Part shown: positions 11,360-13,408 of the stretch, one piece after another
Numbering within the stretch: position 1 is the first letter of the stretch
Layout: each line of letters begins with the position of its first letter
The notes under the pieces: model-generated
Told to the model about the DNA's origin: nothing
What the model saw: only the letters and a program-made list of their open reading frames with translations
Databases searched by the model: none
Source of the DNA: Methylocystaceae bacterium
GTDB taxonomy: Bacteria; Pseudomonadota; Alphaproteobacteria; Rhizobiales; Beijerinckiaceae
Assembly (NCBI GenBank): GCA_003152255.1
Contig: PLZT01000556.1
Coordinates: 9,109 to 22,516 of the forward strand
Direction: 5' to 3'
Length of the DNA: 13,408 bases
Made by a program: the position numbers and the translations under genes

Positions 11360-12431
11360 TTCCTGCCTCTTTCTTCAGCGAACCAATGCGGAGCGAGCCA
11401 TCGGGCGAAGCTCGCGCCGGCGTCGACGCGGCCTGGGCTTCGCTTTCGCTGGCGTCGGGGGCCGCGCTCGGCGGGGGAGTTGTCGCCGTCGCAACGTCGT
11501 CCAAGGTTGCAACGTCGTCCAGGAATGTCGCGGGCGGCACGAAGAACAGCGATCCAGTCACCGCGCGGCTGACGTCGAGCAGCCGGTCGTAATTGCCGGG
11601 CGGCTTTCCGACAAACATGTTTTCGAGCATCCGCTCGATCCTGCCCGGGGACCGCGCGTAGCCAATGAAATAGGTGCCGAACTCTCCCTTGCCGACATCT
11701 CCGAACGGCATGTTGTCGCGCAGGATCTCCAGTTGCTTGCCGTCTTCGGTGATGGTCGTCAGCACGTTGTGCGCGAAGCTGGGCTTTACGGCGTCGTCCA
11801 GCTCGATGTCGGAGAGTTTCTCCCTGCCGATGATTTTCTCCTGCCGCTCGACCGGCAGGGCGTTCCACTTGTCGCGGTCATGAAGGTATTTCTGGACGAT
11901 CACATAGCTGCCGCCGGCGAAGGCGGCGTCTTCCTCGCCGATCAGGGTGGCGTCGATCGCGGCCCGCGCCACGGGGTTTTCCGTGCCGTCGACGAAACCA
12001 AGCAGGTCGCGGTTGTCGAAGTATTTGAAGCCTTGCACCTCATCGGCCGCCAACACGGCGTCGCCAAGCCGCGCCATGATCCGCGTCGCCATCTCGAAGC
12101 ACAGGTCCATGCGCGCGGCGCGGATATGGAAGAGGAGGTCGCCCGGCGTGGCGACGGCGTGATGCACGCCGCGGATTTCGCGGAAAGGGTGCAGTTCCTT
12201 CGGTTTCGGCGTTCCGAACAGGCGGTCCCAGGCGTGGAAGCCGATCCCCATGATGCAGGATAGTCCGCCATCAGACGCGCGAAAGCCGACGCCCCGGACC
12301 AGCGCCGCGAGATCGGCACACAAGCTTCGTACGGCGGCCTCGGATTCCGCCCCGGCGCCCAGCGTGACGACCAGAAAAATGGCGGCGCGCGTCAGCCGGG
12401 CGTCGACAGCTTGTGGTGTTGTGGATAGCAC
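11352..12431 (-). CDS. DyP-type peroxidase, encapsulin cargo
   Basis: A 359-residue haem peroxidase read from GTG 12431, which has GAGGAG at 6 bases; the longer frame to 12536 has no ribosome site. DyP markers: catalytic Asp148 in GFVDGTENP, proximal His221 in KPSFAHNVLT, distal Arg238 in LRDNMPFG, then GEFGTYFIGYAR and GNYDRLLDVSRAVTGSLFFVP. After the enzyme comes a Pro/Ala/Ser-rich linker (about 300-343), with LDDVAT repeated at its start, and the targeting peptide DGSLRIGSLKK (344-354), which matches the DGSLGIGSLK-type loading peptides of known encapsulated DyPs. It uses H2O2 to oxidise dyes or phenolic substrates; the physiological substrate is unknown. The gene overlaps the shell gene. 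Confidence 0.95.
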   Translation of the reverse strand: MLSTTPQAVDARLTRAAIFLVVTLGAGAESEAAVRSLCADLAALVRGVGFRASDGGLSCIMGIGFHAWDRLFGTPKPKELHPFREIRGVHHAVATPGDLLFHIRAARMDLCFEMATRIMARLGDAVLAADEVQGFKYFDNRDLLGFVDGTENPVARAAIDATLIGEEDAAFAGGSYVIVQKYLHDRDKWNALPVERQEKIIGREKLSDIELDDAVKPSFAHNVLTTITEDGKQLEILRDNMPFGDVGKGEFGTYFIGYARSPGRIERMLENMFVGKPPGNYDRLLDVSRAVTGSLFFVPPATFLDDVATLDDVATATTPPPSAAPDASESEAQAASTPARASPDGSLRIGSLKKEAGNE

Positions 12432-12549
12432 GCCAGACTCCTCGGCGATCCGTGGCCCCCCGGCGATCTGTCCGGGGACCGTCGATGCGAAGCGCGAATA
12501 TGGCGCCGGCGACGCGCATAACCTTCCGCCGCCCAAATCTGCGACGGTT

Positions 12550-12568
12550 TGGCTTGATTAGCAAGCCA
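12550..12568. promoter_or_regulatory. Inverted repeat upstream of DyP-encapsulin operon
   Basis: TGGCTTG-ATTAG-CAAGCCA, a perfect 7-bp dyad, extended by GGTT/AACC after a one-base bulge. It lies about 120 bp upstream of the DyP start in the 215-bp gap, with no T-tract. TTG-n5-CAA is reminiscent of LysR-type (including OxyR) sites but is not specific. It could also be a weak terminator of the upstream gene. Confidence 0.45.
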
Positions 12569-12646
12569 GAACCGACGCGGCGCGGCCTCGCGATCGCCGA
12601 AGCCCGCGGCGGCGCGAAAAGGATCGCGCCAAACCGACCCTTGATC

Positions 12647-13048
12647 TCAGCGGAACGGCGCCAGGGCGGGAATCGCCGCGATGATCTTGTCGACGTTCTC
12701 CTTGCCGATCAGTTGGTCGGCGTACGCGAAGATTTCGTGGCTGAGCTTCTGCATCTGGCCCATGTCGAGACCGAGGCCGCTCAATTTGCCGGCCAGCGCC
12801 ATGATGTCGCCCTTGGCGCCGCCGAGCAGGCTCCCAAGGCCGCCGAGCGCCGCGCCAAGCCCCTCCAGCGGCGTCGCCGCCGCGGCCGCGATGGCCTCCT
12901 GCGCGCCGGGAAGCTTATTGATGAGATCGGCGACCGGACCCTCGGGAATTTCCTTTTGCACGAAGCCGAGCACATGGCCGATGGCGGCCTTGGCGGTGTT
13001 TTCGTCAATCCCGACCGAGGCGCGAATACGCTGAATCAATTCTTCCAT
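12647..13048 (-). CDS. DUF2267/DUF2780-like small helical protein
   Basis: A 133-residue protein from ATG 13048 (GGAG at 9 bases; the longer frame to 13210 crosses a terminator and lacks a ribosome site). The first half, MEELIQRIRASVGIDENTAKAAIGHVLGFVQKEIPEGPVADLINKLPGA (residues 1-49), has the DUF2267/DUF2780-type layout of two helices around 'GI...TAK.AIG.VLGF'. A Gly/Ala/Leu-rich middle (GLGAALGGLGSLLGGAKGD) follows, then a helical end LSHEIFAYADQLIGKENVDKIIAAIPALAPF. No signal peptide. The function of these domains is unknown. It is in the same direction as the DyP-encapsulin-dps genes but 215 bp upstream, so a shared role is only suggested. Confidence 0.7.
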   Translation of the reverse strand: MEELIQRIRASVGIDENTAKAAIGHVLGFVQKEIPEGPVADLINKLPGAQEAIAAAAATPLEGLGAALGGLGSLLGGAKGDIMALAGKLSGLGLDMGQMQKLSHEIFAYADQLIGKENVDKIIAAIPALAPFR

Positions 13049-13161
13049 CTGTCGTCGCTCCAAAGAACGCCAGCCTGCATCGACCGGCGCGCATTTGTCG
13101 CCGGGAGCGGGAAGAAAAGCAAGCCAAGGGAAATTTCGGTAGTGTCTCAAGTTTGAAATTT

Positions 13162-13190
13162 GAAAAAGAAACGCCCCGCTTTTGGCGGGG
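13162..13190 (-). terminator. Intrinsic terminator of the 13219-13341 gene
   Basis: Hairpin CCCCGC-nnnnn-GCGGGG (13174-13190) followed on the minus strand by CG and TTTCTTTTTC. It lies 28 bp after the stop of the small gene and separates it from the DUF2267/DUF2780-like gene downstream. Confidence 0.8.
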
Positions 13191-13218
13191 ATTTTCAGAC
13201 GCCTTGGCAAGTTTGCGA

Positions 13219-13341
13219 TCAGTCGAGCGCGTCGCCGTAATCCTCTGGCTCTTCGCCCGCAAGGATGCGCATGACTTTCACAGCGTTGCCGATCACGTCG
13301 GCGGGGCGCTTCTCGCCTTTAGGTCCGGTGGGCACGATCAC
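13219..13341 (-). CDS. Small conserved-looking protein, 40 residues
   Basis: GTG 13341 (AAGGA 3-4 bases upstream; GTG 13335 is an alternative with better spacing) encodes a 40-residue protein with TGPKGEKRPADVIGNAVKVMRILAGEEPEDY. I recall short proteins with the core GEKRPADVIGNAVKVMRI as widespread in alphaproteobacterial genomes, without a known function. Basic N-half, acidic C-half, no membrane segment. The GTG overlaps the stop of a tiny upstream ORF (GTGA), implying coupled translation, and a clear terminator follows. It is probably real despite its size. Confidence 0.65.
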   Translation of the reverse strand: MIVPTGPKGEKRPADVIGNAVKVMRILAGEEPEDYGDALD

Positions 13342-13400
13342 GAGTCCTTTTTTTCAAAGCGAATCGCAACGTTTTCTTCCATCAAGCTAGGGCCTGTCAT
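13338..13400 (-). CDS. Tiny ORF coupled to the 40-residue gene
   Basis: Starts at ATG 13400 (MTGPSLMEENVAIRFEKKDS) or the in-frame ATG 13382 (14 residues); an in-frame TAA lies just upstream. The stop overlaps the next start as GTGA. No strong Shine-Dalgarno is seen, and the window ends 8 bases upstream. It could be a leader peptide, a real micro-protein, or the tail of something interrupted at the window edge. Confidence 0.35.
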   Translation of the reverse strand: MTGPSLMEENVAIRFEKKDS

Positions 13401-13408
13401 CAATTAGG

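Noticed and set aside
10619..12263. Long plus-strand frames opposite encapsulin and DyP
   Set aside because: Shadow frames of well-identified minus-strand genes.
12432..12536. N-terminal extension of DyP to the ATG at 12536
   Set aside because: No ribosome site there; GTG 12431 has GAGGAG at 6 bases and gives the family's usual N-terminus.
13049..13210. N-terminal extension of the 12647-13048 protein to 13210
   Set aside because: It would cross an intrinsic terminator and lacks a ribosome site; the internal ATG has GGAG at 9 bases.

Overview
The window comes from a GC-rich alphaproteobacterium, most likely of the order Hyphomicrobiales. The evidence is codon use, a glnK-amtB operon with a sigma-54 promoter, and dense palindromic intergenic repeats of a kind I associate with Methylocystis/Methylosinus-type and related genomes. 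The lineage is inferred, not proven.

Layout. (1) 1-1398: ammonium uptake operon on the minus strand (sigma-54 promoter, glnK, amtB running off the left edge). Its intergenic gap is filled by one and a half copies of a palindromic repeat (family A). (2) 1561-1868: tRNA-Leu(UAA) interrupted by a 222-nt group I intron after U34. (3) 2286-8266: a small prophage-like block. An S24/HTH repressor (plus strand) diverges from a minus-strand replication operon: a DnaB-type helicase, a DUF1376-like replication protein with iteron-like arrays inside its gene, and a conserved phage-type hypothetical protein. A DUF559 nuclease gene bracketed by family A repeats sits antisense inside that operon. Two small unknown genes lie to the right, the first preceded by a translationally coupled 14-codon ORF. 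Palindromes GATTTATAAATC and GATTTTAAAATC, plus a degenerate third copy, mark likely repressor operators. No integrase, packaging or virion genes are visible. (4) 8277-8458: repeat debris. (5) 8500-13048: minus-strand genes for a periplasmic sorbosone/glucose-dehydrogenase-like PQQ protein, Dps, an encapsulin shell, its DyP peroxidase cargo with a C-terminal targeting peptide, and a small DUF2267/DUF2780-like protein. (6) 13219-13400: two tiny coupled ORFs ending at a terminator.

How the parts work together. GlnK senses nitrogen status and gates AmtB. DyP, encapsulin and Dps form an iron/peroxide-handling group: DyP overlaps the shell gene by 8 bp and carries the loading peptide DGSLRIGSLKK. 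In the phage-like block the repressor probably silences both its divergent replication promoter and the promoter of the small genes, since both have an operator in a 16-bp -35/-10 spacer. The replication leader contains a terminator-like hairpin and a hairpin loop displaying UCCUCC, so it may be an attenuator or make a small RNA.

Family A elements (seven full copies, three fragments) share a layout: outer hairpin, variable inner hairpin, conserved spacer, then inverted inner and outer hairpins. All 15 inner hairpins keep pairing despite different stem sequences and have a loop reading GNA on one strand. This conservation, and the DUF559 gene bracketed by such elements, are the most unusual signals here.
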